A stretch of DNA of 6,298 bases, taken from contig JANOET010000276.1 in NCBI GenBank assembly GCA_031413415.1, positions 1 through 6,298 on the forward strand, written 5' to 3'. This DNA comes from UBA668 sp031413415. Its GTDB lineage: Bacteria > Actinomycetota > Acidimicrobiia > Acidimicrobiales > Ilumatobacteraceae. Shown here one piece after another: positions 1 through 5,630 of this stretch. The translations under genes were made by a program, and so were the position numbers. Below the pieces are notes generated by a model that did not search any database, was not told where the DNA came from, and worked only from the letters and a program-made list of their open reading frames with translations. Numbering within the stretch: the stretch's first letter is position 1; each line of letters starts with the position of its first letter.

Positions 1-675
1 GTCCTTGAACTGGCCGTCGTAGGCCTTGAGGATGGTGTTCTTCGTGGACAGGTACACCGGGTAGTTGCGCAGGATGCCGTAGCGCAGCGAGGCGCGGGCG
101 AAGTCGCGGATGCTGTCGTTGTAGTTGTACATGCCCATTGCGACGCCGCCATCGGCGCCGAAGTCGGCGATCTTCATCTCGACGGGTTCGCTGCCATCGG
201 CGGGGATGTAGGTCATCATCACGGTGCCGGCGCCGGGCACCTTGTAGTCGGTGGCCTTGTACTGGTCGCCGTGGGCGTGACGGCCGATGACGATGGGCTT
301 GGTCCATCCCGGCACGAGGCGCGGGATGTTGGAGATGACGATGGGCTCGCGGAAGATGACACCGCCGAGGATGTTGCGGATGGTGCCGTTGGGGCTCTTC
401 CACATCTTCTTCAGCCCGAACTCGTCGACGCGGGCTTCGTCGGGCGTGATCGTCGCGCACTTCACGGCGACGCCATGCAGCTTGGTGGCGTTGGCGGAGT
501 CGATGGTGACCTGGTCGTCGGTGGCGTCTCGGTGCTCGATGCCGAGGTCGTAGTAGTCGAGCTCGATGTCGAGATACGGGAGGATGAGCTTGTCCTTGAT
601 GAACTGCCAGATGATGCGGGTCATCTCGTCGCCGTCCATCTCGACGACGGGCTTGGCCACCTTGATCTTCGACAT
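1..675 (-). CDS. icd: NADP-dependent isocitrate dehydrogenase, animal/IDH1 type (3' end outside window)
   Basis: This enzyme oxidatively decarboxylates isocitrate to 2-oxoglutarate with NADP+ in the cytosolic TCA cycle. Translating the minus strand gives 225 residues starting MSKIKVAKPVVEMDGDEMTR and continuing off the left edge, about 55% of the usual ~404-residue protein. Numbering coincides with human IDH1: T77, S94 and N96 in the KSPNGT loop, R100, R109, R132 in GRHAHGDQY, Y139, and K212 in LSTKN, so the substrate-binding residues present here are intact. The distal catalytic aspartates and the NADP-binding part lie outside. The ATG at 675-673 is supported by AAGGAG six bases upstream and by the start position usual for the family. 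It belongs to the homodimeric IDH subfamily of animals and many bacteria, not the E. coli icd subfamily. It is divergent from the cupin gene. The 2-oxoglutarate it makes is a cosubstrate of the nearby TauD-type enzyme, but that link may be coincidence. Confidence 0.97.
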   Translation of the reverse strand, partial: MSKIKVAKPVVEMDGDEMTRIIWQFIKDKLILPYLDIELDYYDLGIEHRDATDDQVTIDSANATKLHGVAVKCATITPDEARVDEFGLKKMWKSPNGTIRNILGGVIFREPIVISNIPRLVPGWTKPIVIGRHAHGDQYKATDYKVPGAGTVMMTYIPADGSEPVEMKIADFGADGGVAMGMYNYNDSIRDFARASLRYGILRNYPVYLSTKNTILKAYDGQFKD

Positions 676-681
676 CACGCG

Positions 682-687
682 CTCCTT
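682..687 (-). promoter_or_regulatory. Shine-Dalgarno of icd
   Basis: On the minus strand the sequence reads AAGGAG, then CGCGTG, then ATG. This strong ribosome binding site with a 6-nt spacer fixes the icd start at 675 and shows that icd has a leadered mRNA, unlike several other genes in the window. Confidence 0.85.
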
Positions 688-690
688 GTC

Positions 691-709
691 ACCGGTTCAC
701 GGCACCGGT
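691..709. repeat. Paired ACCGGT palindromes, possible hairpin in the icd leader
   Basis: ACCGGT occurs at 691-696 and 704-709 (CACCGGT if one base is added on the left of each). Each copy is self-complementary, so the two can pair as a 6-bp stem with a 7-nt loop. The hairpin would sit three bases upstream of the icd AAGGAG on the minus-strand mRNA. It could be a small leader structure or a protein-binding site; no function is shown by the sequence. Confidence 0.4.
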
Positions 710-711
710 CC

Positions 712-729
712 ACTTGTATCGGACTTGTA
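712..729. repeat. Direct repeat ACTTGTA x2, 11-bp period
   Basis: ACTTGTA is found at 712-718 and again at 723-729, separated by TCGG. A spacing of 11 bp puts both copies on the same face of the helix, as expected for an operator bound by a dimeric or cooperative regulator. It lies just downstream of the candidate icd -10 box, around the predicted transcription start. The sequence is AT-richer than its surroundings. No regulator gene is seen nearby to match it. Confidence 0.4.
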
Positions 730-730
730 C

Positions 731-760
731 ACGCTAGCTGCTCGGCAGGAACGGGTCGAA
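731..760 (-). promoter_or_regulatory. Candidate icd promoter
   Basis: On the minus strand TTCGAC (760-755) and TAGCGT (736-731) are separated by 18 nt, resembling an actinobacterial -35 and a TANNNT -10. Transcription would start near 724, giving a leader of roughly 50 nt that holds part of the ACTTGTA repeat and the ACCGGT hairpin. The -35 match is imperfect, so this is a tentative call. Confidence 0.3.
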
Positions 761-784
761 CGCACGACCGCGAACTATTGTCGA

Positions 785-812
785 CTGACTCGGTCGGCTT
801 TATGGATAGAGT
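785..812 (+). promoter_or_regulatory. Candidate leaderless promoter of the cupin gene
   Basis: CTGACT (785-790) and TAGAGT (807-812) are 16 nt apart and the ATG at 820 follows the -10 box by 7 nt, so the transcript would start at or next to the start codon. There is no Shine-Dalgarno before this ATG. A second overlapping arrangement, TTGTCG at 778-783 with TATGGA at 801-806 and 17-nt spacing, is also possible. Confidence 0.4.
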
Positions 813-819
813 GCCCGCC

Positions 820-1296
820 ATGTCCCCCACGCAAGTCTCCGACGCCGAGTTCGGCGCTGGCGCGCCCGACACGAACTCGTGGCAGCGCACCGCGTCACGC
901 GCCGCTCACCCCTCGGCCGTGGCCCCGCTGTTGGGCCCGGGCGACCTGCTCCGCGAGATTGCGGCAGGAATGGGCGGCGTCACGGTGCCAGTGGGTCTCG
1001 ATGGCGGCGCGCCGCGCCGACTCACACGCGACCTGGTGCTCACCACGCCGGCGTACGACGTGTGGGTCATGCACTGGCCGTCGGGCGAGGCAGCCGACCT
1101 GCACACCCACGAGCGCTTCGTCGCGTTCCACGTCGTCAGCGGTGCGATCGTGGAGGAACGGTGCTCCGGCAGCGACCTCGAGCGCATGGTCGTCGCCGCC
1201 GGCGACACCGTGGTCGTTCCGCCCGGCACGCCACATCGACTCATCAGCTCCGCACCCACCACCACGGTGCACGTCCATGCGAAGGACTTCGGATGA
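820..1296 (+). CDS. Cysteine dioxygenase-like cupin (thiol dioxygenase family)
   Basis: A 158-residue single-domain cupin, probably a cytosolic mononuclear iron enzyme that adds O2 to a small thiol to make a sulfinate. The metal site is visible as H95-x-H97 in DLHTHERF and H139 in PPGTPHRL. LTRDLV at 68-73 matches the YTRNLV motif of mammalian cysteine dioxygenase, so R70 corresponds to the carboxylate-binding R60 there. VHVHA at 150-154 corresponds to the segment carrying the Ser-His-Tyr triad: H151 fits the His, but the Tyr position is H153, and the crosslinking Cys position is A102. The protein is shorter than the ~200 residues of typical family members. The start at 820 was chosen for the TAGAGT box 7 nt upstream; an in-frame ATG at 802 and GTG at 811 are alternatives. 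Its stop overlaps the next start. It could also be a cupin with a different substrate; the fold is sure, the reaction is not. Confidence 0.8.
   Translation: MSPTQVSDAEFGAGAPDTNSWQRTASRAAHPSAVAPLLGPGDLLREIAAGMGGVTVPVGLDGGAPRRLTRDLVLTTPAYDVWVMHWPSGEAADLHTHERFVAFHVVSGAIVEERCSGSDLERMVVAAGDTVVVPPGTPHRLISSAPTTTVHVHAKDFG
1281..1286 (+). promoter_or_regulatory. Shine-Dalgarno of the TauD-type gene, inside the cupin gene
   Basis: GAAGGA lies within the last codons of the cupin gene, six bases before the ATG at 1293. Together with the ATGA stop/start overlap this decides the start of the downstream gene and points to translation from one mRNA. Confidence 0.6.
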
Positions 1297-2246
1297 CCAC
1301 TCCGCAGCTCGACATCACCAGCCTCGGCGTCGGCGGGCTCGGTGTCGGCGGGCACGGTGTCGGCGTTCCCGACGGCTGGAGCGTCGAGTCGCTCACCGGC
1401 ACGCTCGGTGCGGTCATCCACGGCGCCGACCTCTCCCAGCCGTTGCACGCAGCACAGGTCGCCGCCATCCGGTCTGCCCTGCTCGGCCACCGGGTCGTGT
1501 TCTTCCGTGACCAGCACCTCACCCCCACCCAGCAGGTGGCGTTCGCGCGCAACTTCGGCACGCTCACACCGGCGCACCCGCTGGTCGGCGGGCTCGACGG
1601 CGAACACCCCGAGGTGCTGCAACTCGACAGCGCCGATTACCCGCTGGGCGTCGGCAGCCGCGGGAAGGGCACGAGCTACAACAACCGCTGGCACACCGAC
1701 GTCACCTTCTCGGCGACACCGCCGGCCTTCGCCATTCTCGTGGGCAAGGTCATCCCCGCTCGCGGTGGCGACACGCTGTGGGCCGACCTGATCGACGCGT
1801 ACCGAACACTCAGCCTGCCCATCCGGAACCTTCTCGACGACCTGGTCGCGACCCACGACGCCAGTGCCACGTTCAACCGATTCAGAGCCGAGGACCCCAC
1901 TGGCGAGCAACGCGCCAAACTCGCCGATCTCTCCCCCGTTCGCCATCCAGTCGTACGGGTGCACCCCGAAACCGGAGAGCGCGGCCTGTTCGTCAACGAC
2001 ACGTTCACCGCCGGCATCGACGGCCTCGAGCCCGCCGAGAGCGACGCCATTCTGCAGTTGCTGTACTCCCATGTCATCGCCCCGGAGCGAACGGTGCGCT
2101 GGCATTGGCGCGAGGGCGACGTCGCATTCTGGGACAACCGCAGCACCTCGCACTACGCCGCGGCGGACTACACCGAGCGCCGCGTCATGCACCGCATCAC
2201 CATCGCCGGCGATCGACCCGTCGGTGTGCGTGGCCCTGTGGACTGA
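1293..2246 (+). CDS. TauD/TfdA-family Fe(II)/2-oxoglutarate-dependent dioxygenase
   Basis: A 317-residue cytosolic oxygenase that uses Fe(II), O2 and 2-oxoglutarate, most likely to hydroxylate a carbon next to sulfonate or sulfate so that sulfite or sulfate is released. The iron triad is H134-x-D136 in NRWHTDVTF and H287 in STSHYAAADY; R301 (and R297) in ERRVMHRITIAGD bind 2-oxoglutarate. The C-terminal block WDNRSTSHYAAADY is very close to E. coli TauD, and the segment from about residue 34 (LTGTLGAVIHGADL) is the usual family start. The first ~25 residues are extra and contain three LGVGG-like repeats. The gene begins within the stop codon of the cupin gene (ATGA overlap) and has its own GAAGGA. 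Family members act on taurine, alkyl sulfates (AtsK), 2,4-D and others. The motif cannot choose among these, but the sulfatase-like neighbour favours a sulfur-containing substrate. Confidence 0.93.
   Translation: MTTPQLDITSLGVGGLGVGGHGVGVPDGWSVESLTGTLGAVIHGADLSQPLHAAQVAAIRSALLGHRVVFFRDQHLTPTQQVAFARNFGTLTPAHPLVGGLDGEHPEVLQLDSADYPLGVGSRGKGTSYNNRWHTDVTFSATPPAFAILVGKVIPARGGDTLWADLIDAYRTLSLPIRNLLDDLVATHDASATFNRFRAEDPTGEQRAKLADLSPVRHPVVRVHPETGERGLFVNDTFTAGIDGLEPAESDAILQLLYSHVIAPERTVRWHWREGDVAFWDNRSTSHYAAADYTERRVMHRITIAGDRPVGVRGPVD
1323..1367 (+). repeat. In-frame 15-bp tandem repeat (three copies)
   Basis: Three consecutive 15-bp units at 1323-1337, 1338-1352 and 1353-1367 share the core CGGYGTCGGCG. 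They encode LGVGG, LGVGG and HGVGV at residues 11-25 of the TauD-type protein. The first two units differ at a single base, which suggests recent slippage expansion. The unit count is a multiple of one codon set, so changes in copy number would keep the frame. Confidence 0.85.
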
Positions 2247-2294
2247 TCGACGGCTCGACACGAGAGCGATGCCGCGTCGCCCGAGCGGCGGTCG

Positions 2295-2300
2295 TAGCAT
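2295..2300 (+). promoter_or_regulatory. Candidate leaderless -10 box of the acyl-CoA dehydrogenase gene
   Basis: TAGCAT ends 8 nt before the ATG at 2309, in the 62-nt gap after the TauD-type gene. No Shine-Dalgarno precedes the ATG and no good -35 is seen at the usual distance. The position fits a leaderless transcript, meaning the dehydrogenase may have its own promoter besides any read-through. Confidence 0.35.
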
Positions 2301-2308
2301 CACCAGCG

Positions 2309-3409
2309 ATGGACTTCTCCTGGACCAGCGAGCAGATCGCCCTGCGTGACGAGGCTGCGCACATCGCAGCCGACGCTGTCGCCCGATTCGGACGCTCGAA
2401 CGACTCGTGGATCAACGGCTATTCGAAGGAGTTCTCGAAGGAGCTCGGTGCTCGTGGCTGGATCGGCATGACCTGGCCCGACAACCCGTACAGCGGCACT
2501 GCGCGCCCGGCGATCGATCGGCTCATCGTGGGCGAGGAACTCATCAAGGCTGGCGCACCGATCGCGGCGTCGTGGTTCGCCGATCGTCAAATGGGTCCGG
2601 CTCTGCTGTCGTACGGCACGGCCGACCAGCAGGCCGAGTTCCTCCCCGCCATCGTCGCCGGTGAGACCACGTGGTGCATCGGCATGAGCGAACCGAACGC
2701 GGGTAGCGACCTGGCGAGCTTGAAGACCGCCGCAGTTCGCGAGGGCGACGAGTTCGTCATCAACGGACAGAAGATCTGGACCAGCTTCGGTGCCGTCGCC
2801 GACTACTGCTACCTCATCTGCCGCACCCGAACCGACGGCCCGCCGCACGCCGGGATCAGCGAGGTCATCGTGCCGATGAGCACGCCGGGCATCGAGGTCC
2901 GCCCCATCAAGGACATGACCACGAACCGCCACTTCAGCGAAGTGTTCTTCACCGACGTGCGCGTGCCCGTGGCGAACCTCGTGGGCGTCGAGGGCGCGGC
3001 GTTCAAGCAGACGATGCGCCAACTCGAACACGAACGCGGCGGCATCGACCGACTGGTCAGCAACCATGCGCTGTACGAGATGGCGCTCGAACGGGCCGAC
3101 ACCACCGACCCGGTGGTCAGGGACGAGATCGCGCGTCTCGAGATCGCCTACCGAATCGGCCGCATCCTGGTGGTGCGCGAGGTGTTGAAGCAGGCACCTG
3201 CGGGGTTCAGCGCCGCGACGAAGTGCTTCTGCACCGAACACGAGGTGCGCGTCGCCGACTTCGTCGCCAAGGTCTTCGGCATGGAGGCCACACTCTGGGA
3301 CGACATGACGAAGGGTCTCGTCTATGCACCCGGCTACACCATCATGGGGGGAACGTCGAACGTGATGCGCAACATCATCGGCGAACGGGTCCTCGGCCTC
3401 GCCCGCTGA
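2309..3409 (+). CDS. Acyl-CoA dehydrogenase family flavoprotein
   Basis: A 366-residue FAD enzyme expected to introduce an alpha-beta double bond into an acyl-CoA, passing electrons to ETF. All three domains are present: an N-terminal helical domain (about 1-120), a beta domain with the FAD/substrate signature MSEPNAGSDLASLK at 126-139 and INGQKIWTSF at 151-160, and a C-terminal helical domain ending GGTSNVMRNIIGERVLGL at 347-364. The catalytic Glu of medium-chain enzymes, in YEGT, is replaced by Gly (MGGT at 346-349). A Glu is present in LEHERGG (E242), close to where isovaleryl-CoA dehydrogenase keeps its base. The protein is slightly short for the family (380-400). The gene lies 62 nt after the TauD-type gene and 13 nt before the sulfatase-like gene. 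Substrate is unknown; some actinobacterial relatives work as heteromers, and no partner is present here. Confidence 0.95.
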   Translation: MDFSWTSEQIALRDEAAHIAADAVARFGRSNDSWINGYSKEFSKELGARGWIGMTWPDNPYSGTARPAIDRLIVGEELIKAGAPIAASWFADRQMGPALLSYGTADQQAEFLPAIVAGETTWCIGMSEPNAGSDLASLKTAAVREGDEFVINGQKIWTSFGAVADYCYLICRTRTDGPPHAGISEVIVPMSTPGIEVRPIKDMTTNRHFSEVFFTDVRVPVANLVGVEGAAFKQTMRQLEHERGGIDRLVSNHALYEMALERADTTDPVVRDEIARLEIAYRIGRILVVREVLKQAPAGFSAATKCFCTEHEVRVADFVAKVFGMEATLWDDMTKGLVYAPGYTIMGGTSNVMRNIIGERVLGLAR

Positions 3410-3410
3410 C

Positions 3411-3416
3411 TACGGT
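3411..3416 (+). promoter_or_regulatory. Candidate leaderless -10 box of the sulfatase-like gene
   Basis: TACGGT lies in the 13-nt gap between the acyl-CoA dehydrogenase stop and the ATG at 3423, ending 6 nt before the ATG. No Shine-Dalgarno is present. This is the third gene in the window with a TANNNT hexamer at leaderless distance; on its own a six-base match is weak evidence. Confidence 0.3.
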
Positions 3417-3422
3417 TCGGCC

Positions 3423-4745
3423 ATGGCCGATCTGCTGGATCTCTCGTCGCGCATCATCGACAGCGGAGTCACCGATCAACCGGTGAACCGTGTCACGAAC
3501 GAACTCAGCGAGGTCGCCGACGGCATCGCCATCGTCGAGAGCTTCAGTCACTGCGTCGCGCTGCGCACGGACGACGGGCTGGTCTGCTTCGACTCATCGG
3601 GGGTTGCCACGGGCCACGCGGTGCGCGAGTCCTTGCGCGGCTGGGACGGACGACGCGTCACTCACCTGGTGTACACCCACGGCCACGCCGACCATGTCGG
3701 CGGCAGCACCTTCTTCGCCGACGATCAGCCGACCGTGGTCGGCCACGAGAACGTCGCCGCACGACTGGATCGCTACGACTACACGAACAACTGGAACCTG
3801 ATCATCAATGCCCGCCAGTTCGGCGGTATCGCAGGCGAGCTGAACCTGGGCGTCGGCACCGGCACCGGTGACGGGCTGAAGCTCGCGGGAAGTTCGCTGG
3901 GCCGCCGCTTCCTGCCGGCCACCACGTTGCGACCCGACGAGACCTTCTCGGCGTCGAGCCACCTCGACGCCGGAGGGCAACTCATCGAACTGCACCATGC
4001 ACGCGGCGAGACGGACGACCACCTCTGGGCCTGGCTGCCCGAGCGCAACGCGATCATGACGGGCGACTTCCTCATCTGGAACTTCCCCAATGCCGGCAAC
4101 CCGCAGAAGGTGCAGCGCTACCCCATCGAGTGGGCCGCAGCACTGCGCTCGATGATCGCCGTCGAACCCGAACTGCTCCTTCCTGCTCACGGCTTGCCCA
4201 TCGCCGGCAAGGAGCGCATCGCACGTGTCCTCGACGACGTGGCCGGGGCGCTCGAGCTGCTCGTCCGAGAGGCGATCGACATGATGAACGCTGGCGCCAC
4301 CCTCGACACGATCATCCATTCGGTGACAGTCCCGAACGAGACTCTCGCCAAGCCGTACCTGCGACCCCTCTACGACGAGCCCGAGTTCGTCGTGCGTGGA
4401 ATCTGGCGGCAGTTCGGTGGTTGGTGGGACGGTGCGGCGTCGCGCCTCAAGCCGTCGCCCGACGCGCATCTGGCGGCCGCCGTGGCCGAGTTGGCCGGCG
4501 GCGCCGCTGCGCTGGTGCGCCGCGCACAACAGGCCGCGTCCGAGGGTGACCTGCGGCTGGCCTGCCACTTCGCCGACCTCGCCGGGTGGGCGGCGCCCGA
4601 CGACCCCATGGTGCACGCCGCGCGGGCCGAGATCTTCCTCGCCCGGCGGAAGGCCGAGCCGAGCCTGATGAGCAAGGGCATCTTCGCCGCCGCCGCTCGC
4701 GAAAGCCAGGTGGTCGTCGACCGCAATTCACCTACTGCCGACTGA
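3423..4745 (+). CDS. Metallo-beta-lactamase-fold hydrolase with alkyl-sulfatase dimerization domain
   Basis: A 440-residue predicted cytosolic metal hydrolase, related to SdsA1/BDS1-type alkyl sulfatases that split primary alkyl sulfates into alcohol and sulfate. The N-terminal MBL domain (about 30-260) carries T85-H86-G-H88-A-D90-H91, a third motif HHARGETDDH at 191-200, GDF with D214, and PAHG with H256. Residues ~310-410 (VRGIWRQFGGWWDG, then AVAELAGGAAALVRRAQQ) match the alkyl-sulfatase dimerization domain, with a ...GDLRLACHFADLAGWAAPDD helical segment. Two features separate it from SdsA1 (about 650 residues): no signal peptide, and no C-terminal SCP2-like domain. The usual MBL third-motif His is not in the GHT context but reads GET, as in the sulfatase branch, while the fourth motif is the canonical Asp. 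It starts 13 nt after the dehydrogenase stop and overlaps the EamA gene tail-to-tail by 14 nt. Another hydrolase activity, such as thioester or phosphoester cleavage, is not excluded. Confidence 0.9.
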   Translation: MADLLDLSSRIIDSGVTDQPVNRVTNELSEVADGIAIVESFSHCVALRTDDGLVCFDSSGVATGHAVRESLRGWDGRRVTHLVYTHGHADHVGGSTFFADDQPTVVGHENVAARLDRYDYTNNWNLIINARQFGGIAGELNLGVGTGTGDGLKLAGSSLGRRFLPATTLRPDETFSASSHLDAGGQLIELHHARGETDDHLWAWLPERNAIMTGDFLIWNFPNAGNPQKVQRYPIEWAAALRSMIAVEPELLLPAHGLPIAGKERIARVLDDVAGALELLVREAIDMMNAGATLDTIIHSVTVPNETLAKPYLRPLYDEPEFVVRGIWRQFGGWWDGAASRLKPSPDAHLAAAVAELAGGAAALVRRAQQAASEGDLRLACHFADLAGWAAPDDPMVHAARAEIFLARRKAEPSLMSKGIFAAAARESQVVVDRNSPTAD

Positions 4746-5574
4746 GCGTCACCAGCACCAGGGCCACGACGGCGAGGGCCATGCCGATGGCCTGCCAACG
4801 ACCGATGTGTTCGTCGTCGATGGTCGCTGCCAAGGCCACGGTGCTGGCCGGGTACAGCGACGCGACGACGGCGACGACCGACAAGAGACCACCCCTCGTC
4901 GCGACCAGATAGAGACCGTTCGCCGCCATGTCGAACACGCCGGCCACGACGGCGATCTGCATCGTCGTCCGGTCGGCCACGCGCCGCTGACCGGTGACCA
5001 ACAGCAGACCGAACAACAGCGGCACCGACGCGAACCGGGCGATCGCGAGGGGCCACATTCCCGCATCGGAGTCGGCGCGGTCGAACGCCACGAACAGCAA
5101 CCCGAAGCACACGCCCGCGCCCACCGACAACGCGACGATGCTCCGCGGGGTGGAGTGCTGGTGGGTGCCGAGTGCACCGCTGACGAGCGCGACCGCGACC
5201 ACTGCCAGGGCGATGCCGGCCATCGCGAGCGCACTCGGTCGTTCGCCGGTGACAACACCCACCACCACCGGTACCGCCGCACCCACCACGGCGCTGACCG
5301 GCGCCACCACCGTGACGTCGCCGTGGGCGAAGCCGTGGTACAGCCCTGTGATGCCGAGCGCGCCGAACACGCCACCGCCGGCACTCCACGCCCAGGTGGC
5401 CGCGTCGGGCGACGCGGTTCCCATGGCCAACACGACGACCACGACGAGGACGAGGCTCACCAGTTGTCCCGTGGCCGTCACGACCATGCTGGGTTGCACA
5501 CGACTCGCCCGGCCACCGAGGTAGTCGCCCACGCCGTAGACGAGGGCGGAGCACAGCGCGAGCAGGACGGGCAT
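4732..5574 (-). CDS. EamA/DMT-superfamily membrane transporter
   Basis: An inner-membrane protein of 280 residues with ten hydrophobic segments arranged as two five-helix EamA repeats, the layout of drug/metabolite exporters. The N-terminus MPVLLALCSALVYGVGDYLG is a typical first helix; SLYPASTVALAATIDDEHIG in helix 9 and the following loop is the conserved C-terminal repeat motif. Family members export amino acids, metabolites or drugs; substrate cannot be told from sequence. I chose the ATG at 5574 because the family's first helix begins here. A GTG at 5592 would add six residues, but it lies inside an inverted repeat and lacks a Shine-Dalgarno. The gene follows the small ORF by 56 nt from this start and shares strand with the sigma factor, so it may be co-transcribed with it. 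Its stop overlaps the 3' end of the sulfatase-like gene. Confidence 0.88.
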   Translation of the reverse strand: MPVLLALCSALVYGVGDYLGGRASRVQPSMVVTATGQLVSLVLVVVVVLAMGTASPDAATWAWSAGGGVFGALGITGLYHGFAHGDVTVVAPVSAVVGAAVPVVVGVVTGERPSALAMAGIALAVVAVALVSGALGTHQHSTPRSIVALSVGAGVCFGLLFVAFDRADSDAGMWPLAIARFASVPLLFGLLLVTGQRRVADRTTMQIAVVAGVFDMAANGLYLVATRGGLLSVVAVVASLYPASTVALAATIDDEHIGRWQAIGMALAVVALVLVTLSRQ

Positions 5575-5589
5575 GGGCGACCAGTCAAC

Positions 5590-5611
5590 CACCGGACCAT
5601 CTTGTCCGGTG
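5590..5611. repeat. Perfect inverted repeat CACCGGAC-N6-GTCCGGTG
   Basis: Eight-base arms at 5590-5597 and 5604-5611 pair without mismatch around a 6-nt centre. It lies between the small ORF and the EamA gene and covers the alternative GTG start (5592-5590). No T-tract follows on either strand, so an intrinsic terminator is unlikely. An operator for EamA-gene expression or an mRNA hairpin controlling translation are the better explanations. Confidence 0.65.
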
Positions 5612-5630
5612 CCGTCGTGCGCCGCGATCG

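Noticed and set aside
271..819. Plus-strand upstream extension of the cupin reading frame, starting far inside icd
   Set aside because: It runs antisense through the clearly coding icd N-terminus and its translation is low-complexity; only the part from about 802-820 onward has cupin sequence.
906..2303. Long minus-strand open frame opposite the cupin and TauD-type genes
   Set aside because: It mirrors codon bias of two well-supported plus-strand genes in GC-rich DNA; the translation shows no recognisable domain.
2300..3241. Minus-strand open frame opposite the acyl-CoA dehydrogenase gene
   Set aside because: It is a shadow frame: rich in Ala, Arg, Asp and His, without any motif, fully inside a conserved gene on the other strand.
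3594..4616. Minus-strand open frame opposite the sulfatase-like gene
   Set aside because: It lacks any family motif, while the plus strand carries the complete MBL metal motifs over the same stretch.
5590..5611. Inverted repeat as an intrinsic terminator of the sigma/small-ORF transcript
   Set aside because: The stem is strong but neither strand has the following T-run, and it overlaps a possible start codon of the next gene.
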